From assembly GCA_019828595.1 (NCBI GenBank), contig JAHQRK010000008.1, positions 1-64,000 on the forward strand: a DNA stretch of 64,000 nucleotides. Reading direction: 5' to 3'. The DNA comes from Aphanomyces cochlioides. Lineage: Eukaryota > Oomycota > Saprolegniomycetes > Saprolegniales > Verrucalvaceae. Below, piece after piece: positions 17,689 through 27,386 of the stretch. How positions within the stretch are numbered: the first letter of the stretch is position 1; the number at the start of each line of letters is the position of its first letter. The translations under genes and the position numbers were made by a program. The notes under the pieces are model-generated. The model had not been told where the DNA came from, searched no databases, and worked only from the letters and a program-made list of their open reading frames with translations.

Positions 17689-20197
17689 CGAATGCTGTTA
17701 ACGAGCTGTCTGTAGGCTGGTAGGCATCAATACTGAGCTGCCATATCCGCGAAGACATCTCGGTTTTGCACACACGATTCAGTTCTTCCGCAAAGTATTG
17801 CCCGAACAGCGACTTCAGCAAAGCCCAGAGCGTGGATGGTGCCAACATGCGGCCATGTTTGGCTGGAAGCCACGCTACTGGCTGACGAGTGAGGTACAAG
17901 ATCCATGCGTCATTTCTGAAGACTAACGGAGCTTGCACAGCGATCCATAGTTCGAAAGCGGCAAGAGCATCTTCCACTTGATCCGTTGGGAAGGCAGGGT
18001 GTTTTGGTGCGTCCTCGAAGAAACCCAAGACGCTTGAGATTTCTTCAAGCCTGGTCCACTTTGGATGTTCTTGAAAGGTAAACTTGAATCCATTCGTGAA
18101 TGAATCGACCACTGGTAGTTGTGTCGCCGACATCCAACGTTGCCAAGCGTGCATACGGACGACCTTGAGGTAATCACTGTACGTATGTGTGGCTAACTTG
18201 GTTAGGACGACGTTCATGCTTTGGGTGTGGGAATGGATGACTTTCCAGAGTCCGTCAACGTTGCATCGACGTATGTAGTCGACAACATCAAGTTCCGTTC
18301 CGGAGATGTCCGTGGTGTTGGCTTGGTTGTGGTGTTGGAAGGCAGCTCCTTCCCCAACGCTGGCTTGGAGCACTTGGACAAGCTCCTCCATGGTGAGGTT
18401 GTCTGGGTGCCAGCAAAGCTTGCTGTCGACAACATGTTGCCTCTTCACGAAGGCGTCACGTGCTTTCAAGCTTTCTTCTGGGATCTTCTTGATCGCAGGT
18501 ATGTACACACGAGTTGGTGTTTCATGCTGAGAATCCACTGGCATAGTAGTTGCTTCGATGGTTGCGAGAGCATTGAAGAAGTTGTCGGAGGCCCACGATA
18601 CAAATGATGGGGACGCTTGTGCAGCGGCTACTCGCTTCTTCGAACGAGGTACAACAAATCCATCTTCGTCGACAGATTGACTCGTGGTGCGTTTAGTTGA
18701 TTTTGGATCGACTTCCATGTTGGTGCTCAACTGCGATGAAGCAGGAGGAACAATTGGCTCGGTCTCTAGAGGTGTGACTTCCATGTCTTGTGGCTCTTCC
18801 TCTCTACCCTGGAGTAAAGGTTCTTCGTTTGATTTTGGCTCGGTATGAGGAGGGATCACTTCCATATTTTGTGACTCTTCACCCTGACCTTGGATTATAG
18901 GTTCTTCGTGTTGTTTTTCCTCGTTGACTTTGGCGCGTTTGGTTTGTTTGGCTCCTTGGTCCACTGCGCCTTGTCCTTCTGGTTCCGGCACTTGCTTCTC
19001 CGGACTTTGCATCAACGCTGCGGCGTGGTCCAAGTCCAAGCAATGAGGTGAAGCAGAAGAGGTGCGAGAAGCCGAGCGTTGGAAGTTCTTGACAAACACA
19101 TTGTAGGCCACACCATCCATCTTCAGTCGGTCTGCTGGATGACCGTTGACGACTAGTTGTTTGGGGACTTCTGCCTCCAAGAAGTAGACGCGCCACACAT
19201 TGGACTGGCAGGAGACATTGGGTATGTGTTGCCGATACGCTTGAAAGATTGGCTTCATCTTCAAACGTCGTAGCAAACGGAAGAGCTTGACAGAGTCGAA
19301 GTTGAATCGAATGCCCACGATGTCCATAAAGAAGAACTTGTCCATCGGGTCGTTCGATTCTTGAGATGATCCGCTGACCTTGACCGTAGGCACTGGAATC
19401 GTGAACTCCTTGCCGAAGATCGAAATGGTTTTCCCAGCGAGCATGTCCTTCACGTCGCGCGAGGTAATGGACACGACGATGTCGCCGGTGCGCGTTTTGT
19501 TGAGTTGAACGAATTCCAATAGGAGGTACGCCCATTCGGCATCTTGGTTTTCCTTGAAGATCGCGTCGATGATCTTCTCGTTGGTATAGGCCTTGTCGGA
19601 GAAGGCTCCATCAGTTTCGATCCACATCGTGGTGGTGGCCTTCTTGACCTTGACTGGGGTCGCCTGCGAGATGGCCTCAAGCAAGTCTTCCTCGTTTGCA
19701 TCTTCTTGGCTCGCGAGGTCGATGAGTTTGCTGAGGTACTCCGGCTTGGGGCGGTTGACGACAGTCTTGACTCGTTTCGGAGGTGCATTGTCTTGATCGC
19801 CCTTGAGTAGGTCGGCATAGGATTTTTTCTTGGGTTGTTCTTGTTCTTTTTGAGGAGGACTCTCGCGCGGCGGAGCACCAACGGGATCGGAGAGATCGAT
19901 GATAACTCGGCGCGGCGCAGGGTCGCTAGCTTGGTCGGGTGGAGGGGCTTGTTGGGACATATTGGCATCTTCGGCGTGGTGGAATCCATCTTCATGGCGC
20001 TTGTCGGACTCGCTCGCGTTGGACTCGACAGAGATTTCGTTGGCGGGTGCGTGGAGAAGGCGATCTTGAGCGTCGGCGGAAGGAGACGGCGTCGGACCCT
20101 GCTCGTCCACTGGTGGACCAGAAGGGACAAGGTACTTCACGGAGGAGACATTCGGCATAGAGGGCTTGGCAGCATCGGCGGCAGCGGTAGACGACAT
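17639..20197 (-). CDS. LINE-A1 ORF1 protein
   Basis: 852 residues from a true ATG (20195-20197), 60 nt from the element 5' end. Residues 1-150 are Pro/Ser/Asp-rich and probably disordered, with a basic patch near 138-150. About 150-375 is a globular region with alternating strand and helix patterns, possibly RRM-like (not proven). About 375-530 is an acidic linker with two copies of an EEP..QG.EEpQ.MEV motif and a basic SKKR cluster near 519. About 530-852 is a Trp-rich helical C-terminal domain. No CCHC knuckle is visible. It is presumably the RNA-binding partner of ORF2. The last about 50 nt overlap the ORF2 frame. Confidence 0.88.
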   Translation of the reverse strand: MSSTAAADAAKPSMPNVSSVKYLVPSGPPVDEQGPTPSPSADAQDRLLHAPANEISVESNASESDKRHEDGFHHAEDANMSQQAPPPDQASDPAPRRVIIDLSDPVGAPPRESPPQKEQEQPKKKSYADLLKGDQDNAPPKRVKTVVNRPKPEYLSKLIDLASQEDANEEDLLEAISQATPVKVKKATTTMWIETDGAFSDKAYTNEKIIDAIFKENQDAEWAYLLLEFVQLNKTRTGDIVVSITSRDVKDMLAGKTISIFGKEFTIPVPTVKVSGSSQESNDPMDKFFFMDIVGIRFNFDSVKLFRLLRRLKMKPIFQAYRQHIPNVSCQSNVWRVYFLEAEVPKQLVVNGHPADRLKMDGVAYNVFVKNFQRSASRTSSASPHCLDLDHAAALMQSPEKQVPEPEGQGAVDQGAKQTKRAKVNEEKQHEEPIIQGQGEESQNMEVIPPHTEPKSNEEPLLQGREEEPQDMEVTPLETEPIVPPASSQLSTNMEVDPKSTKRTTSQSVDEDGFVVPRSKKRVAAAQASPSFVSWASDNFFNALATIEATTMPVDSQHETPTRVYIPAIKKIPEESLKARDAFVKRQHVVDSKLCWHPDNLTMEELVQVLQASVGEGAAFQHHNQANTTDISGTELDVVDYIRRCNVDGLWKVIHSHTQSMNVVLTKLATHTYSDYLKVVRMHAWQRWMSATQLPVVDSFTNGFKFTFQEHPKWTRLEEISSVLGFFEDAPKHPAFPTDQVEDALAAFELWIAVQAPLVFRNDAWILYLTRQPVAWLPAKHGRMLAPSTLWALLKSLFGQYFAEELNRVCKTEMSSRIWQLSIDAYQPTDSSLTAFVGNDNTRLQRRNNLLY

Positions 20198-20257
20198 TGG
20201 TCGAGGGGTTCCTTACTTTGGCTGTTGACTTGAGTGGTTGACGGCAAAAGTAAAAGT
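20198..20257 (-). promoter_or_regulatory. LINE-A1 5' UTR, divergent from the tRNA
   Basis: 60 nt separate the ORF1 ATG from the 5' end of the tRNA gene, which is transcribed the other way. Any element promoter must lie in this short leader, inside ORF1 or in the neighbouring tRNA (A and B boxes). A2-A4 have the same leader with minor changes (GGTACC for GGTTCC; A3 and A4 have one extra A at the end). Confidence 0.6.
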
Positions 20258-20329
20258 GCCCTTATAGCTCAGTGGTAGAGCACCCGCTTAGTAAGCGGAA
20301 GGTCCGCAGTTCAATCCTGCGTGGGGGCA
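20258..20329 (+). tRNA. tRNA-Thr(AGT): tRNA-Thr (AGU), regenerated by the A1 TSD
   Basis: Identical to 1113-1184. Its first 17 nt are the right copy of the A1 TSD, so insertion left a complete gene with A box, B box and downstream T-runs. The upstream flank is now the 5' end of A1 instead of the spacer. Confidence 0.95.
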
Positions 20330-20906
20330 AAACTTCTTTTGCCTTTTTCTCTTGTTTACACTCGACCTGCAGTTCATCCACTTGACCTCTCAAAATTTAT
20401 TTACCAGAAAGACATTCCTCTGTGGATGTATCTCATGAAAATTGTACTCGAACAGTAAAACTAGCAATCATCCATCAAATCGCCTGTCACCCGTTTCTAC
20501 GCAGTGCAAACACCAGTATTTTTAGGTCATTAACACATACGCTCTAAAAAAACAAGTTGTGGTTGATTCCTGGCTTCGAGCTACACAAAGTATAACTGTT
20601 TTGCAAAAAGACGCATATTAGTTGGGTTTGGTGCGATCTCAAAGATGTTGTTGTATTTGGCAAACATACCGAATAATTGATCCATTTGTTATTCCTTCCT
20701 AGCTTTTGTACATATTCGTATGGATTTGACCTCTAGAAATGTTTGACATACTACAAAGGTACTCCCAAAAATTTACAACCATCAAGGAGTAGGTTCATTG
20801 TTGAAAAGAATAAATTCTATCCTTGAATGGATTCAAATCGATGAGATTTTCAATAAGTGTGTATTCGTGTGTTTTTGACCATGTGTGTAGGAAAGTATCA
20901 TGTGAA
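20330..20906. repeat. 577-bp spacer of the tRNA repeat, type II
   Basis: Complete spacer with the GGTCATT variant; 649 bp separate the tRNA starts on either side. No gene seen. Confidence 0.9.
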
Positions 20907-20923
20907 GCCCTTATAGCTCAGTG
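20907..20923 (+). repeat. B1 target-site duplication, left copy (tRNA nt 1-17)
   Basis: GCCCTTATAGCTCAGTG; the right copy is 28842-28858. Same cut position as the A family. Confidence 0.95.
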
Positions 20924-21071
20924 TACAATCGCGTATATTGAATTTAATTATACGCTAAATAGTAATGACCGTCATTAATCACTCTTGAGTGAATAATATT
21001 GGTGCTTGTGAGATTTGAACTCAAGAAGTTTTACCTCTTGAAACTTGATTTCTGTTGTATCAGTTGATACA
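20924..21071 (-). promoter_or_regulatory. Structured 3' tail of B1
   Basis: Carries the same four inverted repeats as the A1 tail with about six substitutions. The tRNA T-arm-like motif reads CTTGAGTTCAAATCTC on the sense strand and pairs better than in A. Confidence 0.65.
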
Positions 21072-21540
21072 GTGCAATGTTGACACTTGACACGTCGAAT
21101 CTTGGACTTGGGTGAGGGTCATCATGTTTCGTGACAAGGTGACTGGTCTTGGGTGTTGTAGACATGGGACAGAAGTGTCTGTTCTTCGTCATCAGATGGC
21201 TGTGGAATAATCTTGGACGGGGCCATCATCTGGAGAACTCCCAAATGTTGGCTTGACTCATCTTGGACGGGACCAGTGCCATAGGAAATATCCACATGTT
21301 GGTTGGACTCATCTTGGACGGAGCAGATTTCTTGTCTCAATGGCGCGTCATTGTCGGAACATGGGTGCGCTGTGTCCAAATGTTTCTTCGGCCACATCTT
21401 GTATCTTGATTTTTGTATAGGGCGTCTTGGAGTCCACTCGTTGGGTAGTGTGAAATTCTTGAGGATGAGATTGGAGAACTTCCTTGTGGATTTAATGGCT
21501 GCGGGTTCATTTTCCGATTTGCCTGCTGCCCAACACACCG

Positions 21541-22293
21541 TCAGGCTGCCTCTCCGTTGCCTCGCTTTGGTTGCTTGCCTCTCGTTTGCGTTCCTTCTCG
21601 TCCGTGGTTTGGCCTTGCTTGTCCGACGTTGTTCCCTCTGCCTTGAAGCTCGACCTGCCTCGTTGTGTTCCTGCTTTGCGCCACACTTGTTGCTGCGTCT
21701 CTCGTGTTCTCCTGTCTCGCTGTTCGATCGTCGTTGTTGCCGTCGCTGTCGTCTCTGCCGTGTGGCTGCTCGCTTGTCTCTGTCTTGGCCGTGTCGCTGT
21801 CTCTGTCGTGTCTGCCGTGTGGCTGCTCGCTTGTCTCTGTCTTGGCCGTGTCGCTGTCTCTGTCGTGTCTGCTGTGTGATTGCTCGCTTGTATCTGTTGT
21901 GGCCGTGTCGCTGTCTCTGTCGTCTCTGCCGTGTGGCTGCTCGCTTGTCTCTGTCTTGGCCGTGTCGCTGTCTCTGTCGTGTGATTGCTCGCTTATCTCT
22001 GTCTTGGCCGTGTCGCTGTCTCTGTCGTGTCTGCCGTGTGACTGCTCGCTTGTCTCTGTTGTGGCCGTGTCGCTGTCGCTGTCGTGTCTGCCGTGTGGCT
22101 GCTCGCTTGTCTCTGTTTTGGCCGTGTCGCTGTCGCTTTCGTCTCTACGCTCATGGTGCTTTGGCTGCTTCCTCTCCATGTTCGTGGTGCTGCTGCTACG
22201 ATGGGCGTTTCCAAGGAAGAATTTCAAGGCGTTGAAGACATCAAGGCGTTCAAGACTTGGTTTTTTGAAGCTATGGCTCCGAATGGCGACCAT
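21541..22293 (-). CDS. Possible ORF3 of LINE-B1 (19-residue repeats)
   Basis: 250 codons on the element sense strand from a true ATG (22291-22293), about 0.9 kb after ORF2. The centre is about seven copies of a 19-residue unit of the form ETSEQPHGRHDRDSDTAKT, highly charged and certainly disordered. The C-terminus is Arg/Gly/Asn/Gln-rich. No known domain is recognised. The 57-bp period is a multiple of three, and one shortened unit lost 9 bp, so the frame is kept. It may be real coding or a by-product of the minisatellite. Confidence 0.35.
   Translation of the reverse strand: MVAIRSHSFKKPSLERLDVFNALKFFLGNAHRSSSTTNMERKQPKHHERRDESDSDTAKTETSEQPHGRHDSDSDTATTETSEQSHGRHDRDSDTAKTEISEQSHDRDSDTAKTETSEQPHGRDDRDSDTATTDTSEQSHSRHDRDSDTAKTETSEQPHGRHDRDSDTAKTETSEQPHGRDDSDGNNDDRTARQENTRDAATSVAQSRNTTRQVELQGRGNNVGQARPNHGREGTQTRGKQPKRGNGEAA
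21756..22146. repeat. 57-bp minisatellite in the B1 3' UTR
   Basis: About seven units of the form TGCCGTGTGGCTGCTCGCTT..., starting at 21756, 21813, 21870 and so on. One unit is shortened to 48 bp near 21984. The A family lacks it. Confidence 0.9.
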
Positions 22294-23221
22294 CCTGTGT
22301 ACTTCGCTCGTCGGAGGAAGGGGTGGTAGAAGGAGTCTGAACTGCCAGCGATGGGGGCCTTCCTGGAGGGCTCTCTACGCATATGGACGTCTTCTCGCAA
22401 TGACCCCGGTCTGAGGGTAGCGGTTGACTTGCTTCGACATTTTTTGGCCTCAATTCATGGAGCCGGACAGTTCTGCGGAAGTGTATGTTGGCTGACTCCC
22501 TTCATGCATGGATGCAGGGCTAAGAACCTGGTCAGTTCGTGTCCGTGGAAGTGGATTGAGTGCTTTGGGTTTGCCTCTTTGTGGGTTTGTCTCTTTATGG
22601 CTTTATGCCTTTCGGCCTTTGGCCTTGATTTTGGGTGTCCCTTTCTTTTTACTCCTTTGTTGGAGCCCCCGGGGGTAGCGGTCAAGTCAAGACTTCGTCG
22701 GAAAAGGAGGTTTGGCGACTTTGGCTTTGATGACTTGTTTGTGTAGGGTGGCGAGCGCGCGGGATATTTGCTTTTTGTGTTTGTTGGCGATCAAGTTTGG
22801 CGATTTTCGACTTCAAGAAAGCGCGAAGAAACGTGGGGGTTAGCACACGAGCGCAGCTATGGGCGGCCCGTTCACCAACTTTCGGTAAGTTTCTTCTTTG
22901 TTTTTGTGGCTTGACTTTTGCTTAGTTTGCTTTTGGTTTGCGACGAAACCTTCTGAAAATCGCTAAGTCTTCAAGAAATTCTCGCCGATTTCACGCGAAG
23001 CGCTGCCCAAATTCTTAATTTTGTAATTCAGCCTTGAATTACCAATTTTTCTTGTGTTTTTTGGTTTGATTTCAAGTTTGCCTTGGCTGCAAGTAAGTTG
23101 GTCAGCTAGAATCACTTCTAACTTGAAAATTTAGTTTGAATTTGCATTGGATCGATCAAGTTCAAATCCACTCTTGAAATTTGGAGCGGCTTTATGTTGG
23201 CTGAAGAAGGCGAGTCGATTT

Positions 23222-26200
23222 TTATGAAGTTGATCCTCCGCGTCCATGACTTGCAAACGCCTTGGTATGTCGTTTGAAATATTCCTTGTATTGAGTTTGT
23301 CGTTTTAGGACAACAAGAATGCGGTTGACGGTTTGGAGCGTCTGCTCATCGTTATTTTGACGAAGCCATCGGCGAACGTTTGAACTCCAAAACGTGAACG
23401 CGATATCATTGAGAGCAGGTATGTATGGTGTTGGAGCATTGTCGAATTTGACTCGGTTGCGGTGTGTCCATAGGAGATGAAGGATGGTGCACATCAACAT
23501 GAACCATAACTGGTACAACAAGTCCTTGTGCGAAGACCAACGCCTTGCGACTTGAAAGGAGTCAAGATTTTCAATCCAATCCCAACTGAAGCGTACTCCG
23601 AATGGACCCCAAGCTTCTCTGTGAGGTAACCAAACACTGCGGATCCGTCGGCAATCCATGAATAGATGCTGCTTAGTCTCGCGTTCGTAGCACTGGGGAT
23701 AGCAGCATTGTACAGCATTGGGGTGAGCAGATTCCATGAATCGAAACTTGTCGCTAACGGGAAGAATGTCATAGATAGCACGAAACCAAACGTCCGCCTG
23801 AACTGGTGTAACAATCTTGGACAATGGCTTGACGTATCTCGACAGGTAAACGCTGATCGTTTTCTTGTCTGGTCTCATTGATGTTTCTAGGGGATGCTTC
23901 TTCGTCATTGGCGGTGCATGGAAGGTTATCTGCTTCAGTATCTTGGCTGTCCAGGAACAGAAAGGTATGTCTTGTTCATTGTGTCGAAAGACAATGAAGC
24001 TTTGTTGTTCAGGACTACGTGGAACTGCACCTGCAACCGGCACGGCCTGAGTCCAAACATCGGTTGCCATTGAGGTCAAGAGCTTGTAGAAGTGTTGGAA
24101 ACTCGTTGGAATTGGTGAGTCATCGACAAAGTCGTCTTCGAGTGCGGTCATCATGGCTTTGAATTCGTCGTAGGTTGGCCATGTCCTTGTTGGAGTCAAG
24201 AAATCTTGCAAGCTTTGAAAGCCACTGCGGGCCAAGTGACGATACCAATCGCGATGATTTTTCAACTTGATCGCCAAGGAAGACGTCCCCTCTCGACCGG
24301 ACACTTGGAACAGTGGGTGCGACGACAACCAAATCGGCATTTGGATCATCTGATGAATTGTAGGTTCATGTGGCGTTTTGGCAGTCATTGGAATTTTGGC
24401 CCAATGCTTCCAAATGTCTTGCCATAATGGCGACAGCAAATTGCGTTGGACAAGCTTGTTGTTGAGCGATGGATGGTATACCAAGAAATCCCACCGATCA
24501 TTACGAGAATATGGGCTCATACATCGGCGCAATCGATCTGAAGGTAAAATTGCCCACGATTGCGATGTATCATGCTCCTCTTTGACTAGAAGCTGGAGCC
24601 GTATGAGTCGTTGTTTGCGAATAGTTGAGGCTATGTGAGGCACTTTCAAGCCAATTTTTGGGTCGTGCACAAGGCCACCAGCAGCAAGAGCCAGATATTT
24701 TTCTGTCGTTTGAGTCCTGCGACTGAGAACAAATTTGTTCACCATGGATTGCCACTGCTGAATGGTACTGTCTTGAATTGGTAAAACCATGGTGTAATGC
24801 CACAACTGTGATAGGAGCATGGTGTTTACGAGTAATCTTCGACCTTTGATCGTTCTCGCTCGACACGCCCAAGTGGTGAAGGATTTGTAGAACTTGTCGG
24901 TGATGGTTTTGATTTGTAGGTTTGGATCCAAGTTATGACCTAGGTGGATGCCCAGATACTTGACTGGAAATCCACTGGGAACCATATTCAATCTCGGGTG
25001 GTGGACAACGGGCTGTTTGCTGTCGAGAGTGAGTACTTTGCTTTTGCTCCTGTTTAACTTGGCACCAGAGTGACGACAAAACTTGTCGACAAGTTGCAAT
25101 TGCGCTTCAAGGTCTACCAGAGATCCAGAAACAAGGGTTGTGTCGTCTGCGAACAAGAGGACCGAAGCGATCCCTCCTTCTGCGTTGGAAAAGGCGAAGC
25201 CGCGCTCCGGGTGGTTGCGCAACAATTGTGCAAGTGGCTCGATCGTCATCACAAACAACATTGAAGACAAAGGGTCGCCTTGCTTGACTCCCCGCGTTGG
25301 ATGGAACGGCTGTGTAAGTTCTCCATTGATGTTCAAACTTACTTTGGTGTCTTTGTAGAGGAGTTTGATCCAGTTAATAAAGTTGTCTCCCACATTAAAC
25401 TTTTGGAGTACTTGATACATGAAGTTGTGGTTCACGCGGTCATAAGCTTTCTCGAAATCCAAGAACATGGCGTAAGCTTCTTCACTGAATATTGTGCAAT
25501 AATGCTGAAGATCTTGAAGGAAAATGACGTGATCATGAATACGTCTGCCTTTGACGAATCCATTTTGCTCTGGTTGGATGATACTTGGCAATACATGCGA
25601 TAGCCTGTAGGCCAAAGCTCTCGACAAGACCTTCACCTCCACTGGAATCAATGCAATGGGACGATAGTTGGCGGGATTCCGACGGTTGCCGCCCTTGAAG
25701 AGCAATGAGATTGCTGACCATCGCTGGAAGTCAAGTAAGCTTCCCTTGCGACTTCGATCTTGAAACACAATTCGTAGAATTTCGCCGAAGAGAAGTGAGT
25801 CCACTTGGTAAAAACAAGCTGGGAATCCATCGATGCCAGGCGACTTGTGTGGATTCATTGTTCTTATGGATTGAGCGAGTTCCGCCGCTGTCACTGGTAT
25901 ATCTAGCGAAGCGGACTCGTCCTCCGACAGTTCGCGTTCCAGGACTTCAAGGAAGGAGTTGAGCTCTTCAGTGTTTCTGTTTGACACGACGTCATCGTCA
26001 GTCATGACTGCAGACCAATGGTTATTGAATGCTTGGTGGATTTCTTCAGGTATGTCTGTGATGTTCCCTTCACTGTCATAACATTCCACGATAGGAACTG
26101 CGTAACGACTTGATTGGGGCTTTCGAAAGAAGTGAGATGTAGCCGTTTCGTTGTGCGTGGCATGGAAGTCAAAGCTGAGGTCGGCGCGACGTTGTTTTAT

Positions 26201-27361
26201 CTCTTGTTTACGTTCTTCATAGTTGGCTTTTGCGACCTCGAGCGCGTCATCGTTGATCCGTCGTTGTCGATGTTTCAATTGAGCTTGAAGCCACTGAATT
26301 TGAGCCGCTTGAAGTTCATTGCGCTGGTCGGTTATCAATCGAGCATGATACTTCTGCAGGAACTTCTTCGTCCGATGTTTCCAACGGGACCACAGTGATC
26401 CTGGCTCCTGAGATGCTCTCAACTCATTGAGGAGTGCATCCGCTTCATTTTTGATGGCTTCTCTTACTTCTGAGATGGTCATCAATTCTTTTGGTAATTT
26501 CCAATAGCTCTTCTGGCGCTTAATTTGGATAGGTTGAAGCTCCACGAAGTGCCAAAGGTGGTCGGTGTCTGCTGTGGGTTCGAAGTATTCCGTTGTACGA
26601 ACCCAGCTAGATAAGATTGGATCCAGCAGAATGTAATCCAGCCGATTGAGTCTTTGAGGTGACGAATAAACCCTTCGTGTAGGATTGTAGCTGCGCCAAG
26701 CGTCCACGACATTGAGCTCTTGGATCCAAGCAAAGCAAGATTGTCGGTGAGTGTGATGATTTGAAACTTCTGACCCCCTGGAATCAAGGTCTCTGTCCAT
26801 TGGAAGGTTGAAGTCACCCAAGACGACATGCCTAGAGTTGAGCGGAAAATTTCGCGGCAAGGAATTGAAGAACGCGTCACGTTCATTGTCTTGCACTGGC
26901 GCGTATATATTGTGGTAATAAATCGGATCATCACCCCACATAGAGCTAACCACCATGTAGCGATCCTCGATGTCGTATTGGGTTTCGTGGTGAAGATGTT
27001 CGAAACCCGGCACTGTGGCTTGGAAGACCATCGCAACACCACCTGAGCGGTATTGCTCCACTTGGTCGGAATTTTGTCGATGGTCGTTTGAAGCAAGGAA
27101 GTACTGGTCTTTGCCAAGAGCATGCGTCAAGTGGAATTGGAACTTGTCGAATTGCACGATACCAGCAAATTTGGTCTCTTGTAAGCCGACAATGTTGTAC
27201 CTCGAGATCATGGAATTTACAAGTAAGTTTCCACTATCTCTCGATACACCATTGATATTGGCTGTGGCGATAGATAACTTGGATAGCGAAGAGTTTGGAA
27301 AGGATGGTTGCGTTGAGTTTGTTGGTGGATTGTTTGGGTGTGTTTGTGGTTGACCTTGCAC
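23222..27361 (-). CDS. LINE-B1 ORF2: APE endonuclease / reverse transcriptase / zinc finger
   Basis: 1379-codon frame homologous to A ORF2 throughout. Endonuclease: ANINGV, LQETKF, IYAP, GDFNLPMD, RLDYILL, TDH. RT: NYRPIAL, LDFEKAYDRVNH, QGDPLSSMLF, LLFADDTTL. C-terminal CCYPQC...H...C finger. The first codon is GTG; the first AUG (about codon 51) lies inside the endonuclease. The frame is open further up through TKVLAA at the ORF1 stop, so entry is expected there, as in A. Intact, so possibly functional if expressed; but the element has lost its 5' end, so transcription would have to come from outside. Confidence 0.92.
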   Translation of the reverse strand: MQGQPQTHPNNPPTNSTQPSFPNSSLSKLSIATANINGVSRDSGNLLVNSMISRYNIVGLQETKFAGIVQFDKFQFHLTHALGKDQYFLASNDHRQNSDQVEQYRSGGVAMVFQATVPGFEHLHHETQYDIEDRYMVVSSMWGDDPIYYHNIYAPVQDNERDAFFNSLPRNFPLNSRHVVLGDFNLPMDRDLDSRGSEVSNHHTHRQSCFAWIQELNVVDAWRSYNPTRRVYSSPQRLNRLDYILLDPILSSWVRTTEYFEPTADTDHLWHFVELQPIQIKRQKSYWKLPKELMTISEVREAIKNEADALLNELRASQEPGSLWSRWKHRTKKFLQKYHARLITDQRNELQAAQIQWLQAQLKHRQRRINDDALEVAKANYEERKQEIKQRRADLSFDFHATHNETATSHFFRKPQSSRYAVPIVECYDSEGNITDIPEEIHQAFNNHWSAVMTDDDVVSNRNTEELNSFLEVLERELSEDESASLDIPVTAAELAQSIRTMNPHKSPGIDGFPACFYQVDSLLFGEILRIVFQDRSRKGSLLDFQRWSAISLLFKGGNRRNPANYRPIALIPVEVKVLSRALAYRLSHVLPSIIQPEQNGFVKGRRIHDHVIFLQDLQHYCTIFSEEAYAMFLDFEKAYDRVNHNFMYQVLQKFNVGDNFINWIKLLYKDTKVSLNINGELTQPFHPTRGVKQGDPLSSMLFVMTIEPLAQLLRNHPERGFAFSNAEGGIASVLLFADDTTLVSGSLVDLEAQLQLVDKFCRHSGAKLNRSKSKVLTLDSKQPVVHHPRLNMVPSGFPVKYLGIHLGHNLDPNLQIKTITDKFYKSFTTWACRARTIKGRRLLVNTMLLSQLWHYTMVLPIQDSTIQQWQSMVNKFVLSRRTQTTEKYLALAAGGLVHDPKIGLKVPHIASTIRKQRLIRLQLLVKEEHDTSQSWAILPSDRLRRCMSPYSRNDRWDFLVYHPSLNNKLVQRNLLSPLWQDIWKHWAKIPMTAKTPHEPTIHQMIQMPIWLSSHPLFQVSGREGTSSLAIKLKNHRDWYRHLARSGFQSLQDFLTPTRTWPTYDEFKAMMTALEDDFVDDSPIPTSFQHFYKLLTSMATDVWTQAVPVAGAVPRSPEQQSFIVFRHNEQDIPFCSWTAKILKQITFHAPPMTKKHPLETSMRPDKKTISVYLSRYVKPLSKIVTPVQADVWFRAIYDILPVSDKFRFMESAHPNAVQCCYPQCYERETKQHLFMDCRRIRSVWLPHREAWGPFGVRFSWDWIENLDSFQVARRWSSHKDLLYQLWFMLMCTILHLLWTHRNRVKFDNAPTPYIPALNDIAFTFWSSNVRRWLRQNNDEQTLQTVNRILVVLKRQTQYKEYFKRHTKAFASHGRGGSTS

Positions 27362-27386
27362 AACAGCCGCGAGGACTTTAGTACAA
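27356..27386 (-). promoter_or_regulatory. ORF1-stop / ORF2-entry junction of B1
   Basis: ORF1 ends ...LLY at TAA 27378-27380. The sense sequence TACTAAAGTCCTCGCGGC matches A with one change. The +1 frame reads TKVLAA as in A. Confidence 0.6.

Larger units (their letters stand above)
11670..20257 (-). mobile_element. LINE-A1: full-length, intact, tRNA-targeted LINE
   Basis: 8.59-kb element opposite to the tRNA, inserted after tRNA nucleotide 17, with a 17-bp TSD (11653-11669 and 20258-20274). In element order: 60-nt 5' UTR, ORF1 (852 residues), ORF2 (1390 codons, overlapping), a 1.8-kb 3' UTR and a structured 148-nt tail. Both ORFs are open, so this is a candidate active copy. Its 3' end faces the telomere. 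Confidence 0.95.
21072..23221 (-). other. LINE-B1 3' UTR
   Basis: 2.1 kb. The part next to the tail (about 21080-21320) is related to the A 3' UTR and has a repeated CTCATCTTGGACGG motif. A minisatellite lies at 21756-22146. The rest, 22300-23221, shows no convincing frame. Confidence 0.6.

Noticed and set aside
21756..22146. Regular repeats could be a CRISPR array
   Set aside because: The units are contiguous with no unique spacers, and the setting is eukaryotic.
21303..22235. 310-codon Cys/Arg/Leu-rich frame on the + strand across the B1 minisatellite (also in B2)
   Set aside because: It is antisense to the element and follows the 57-bp repeat period; it is a compositional shadow.
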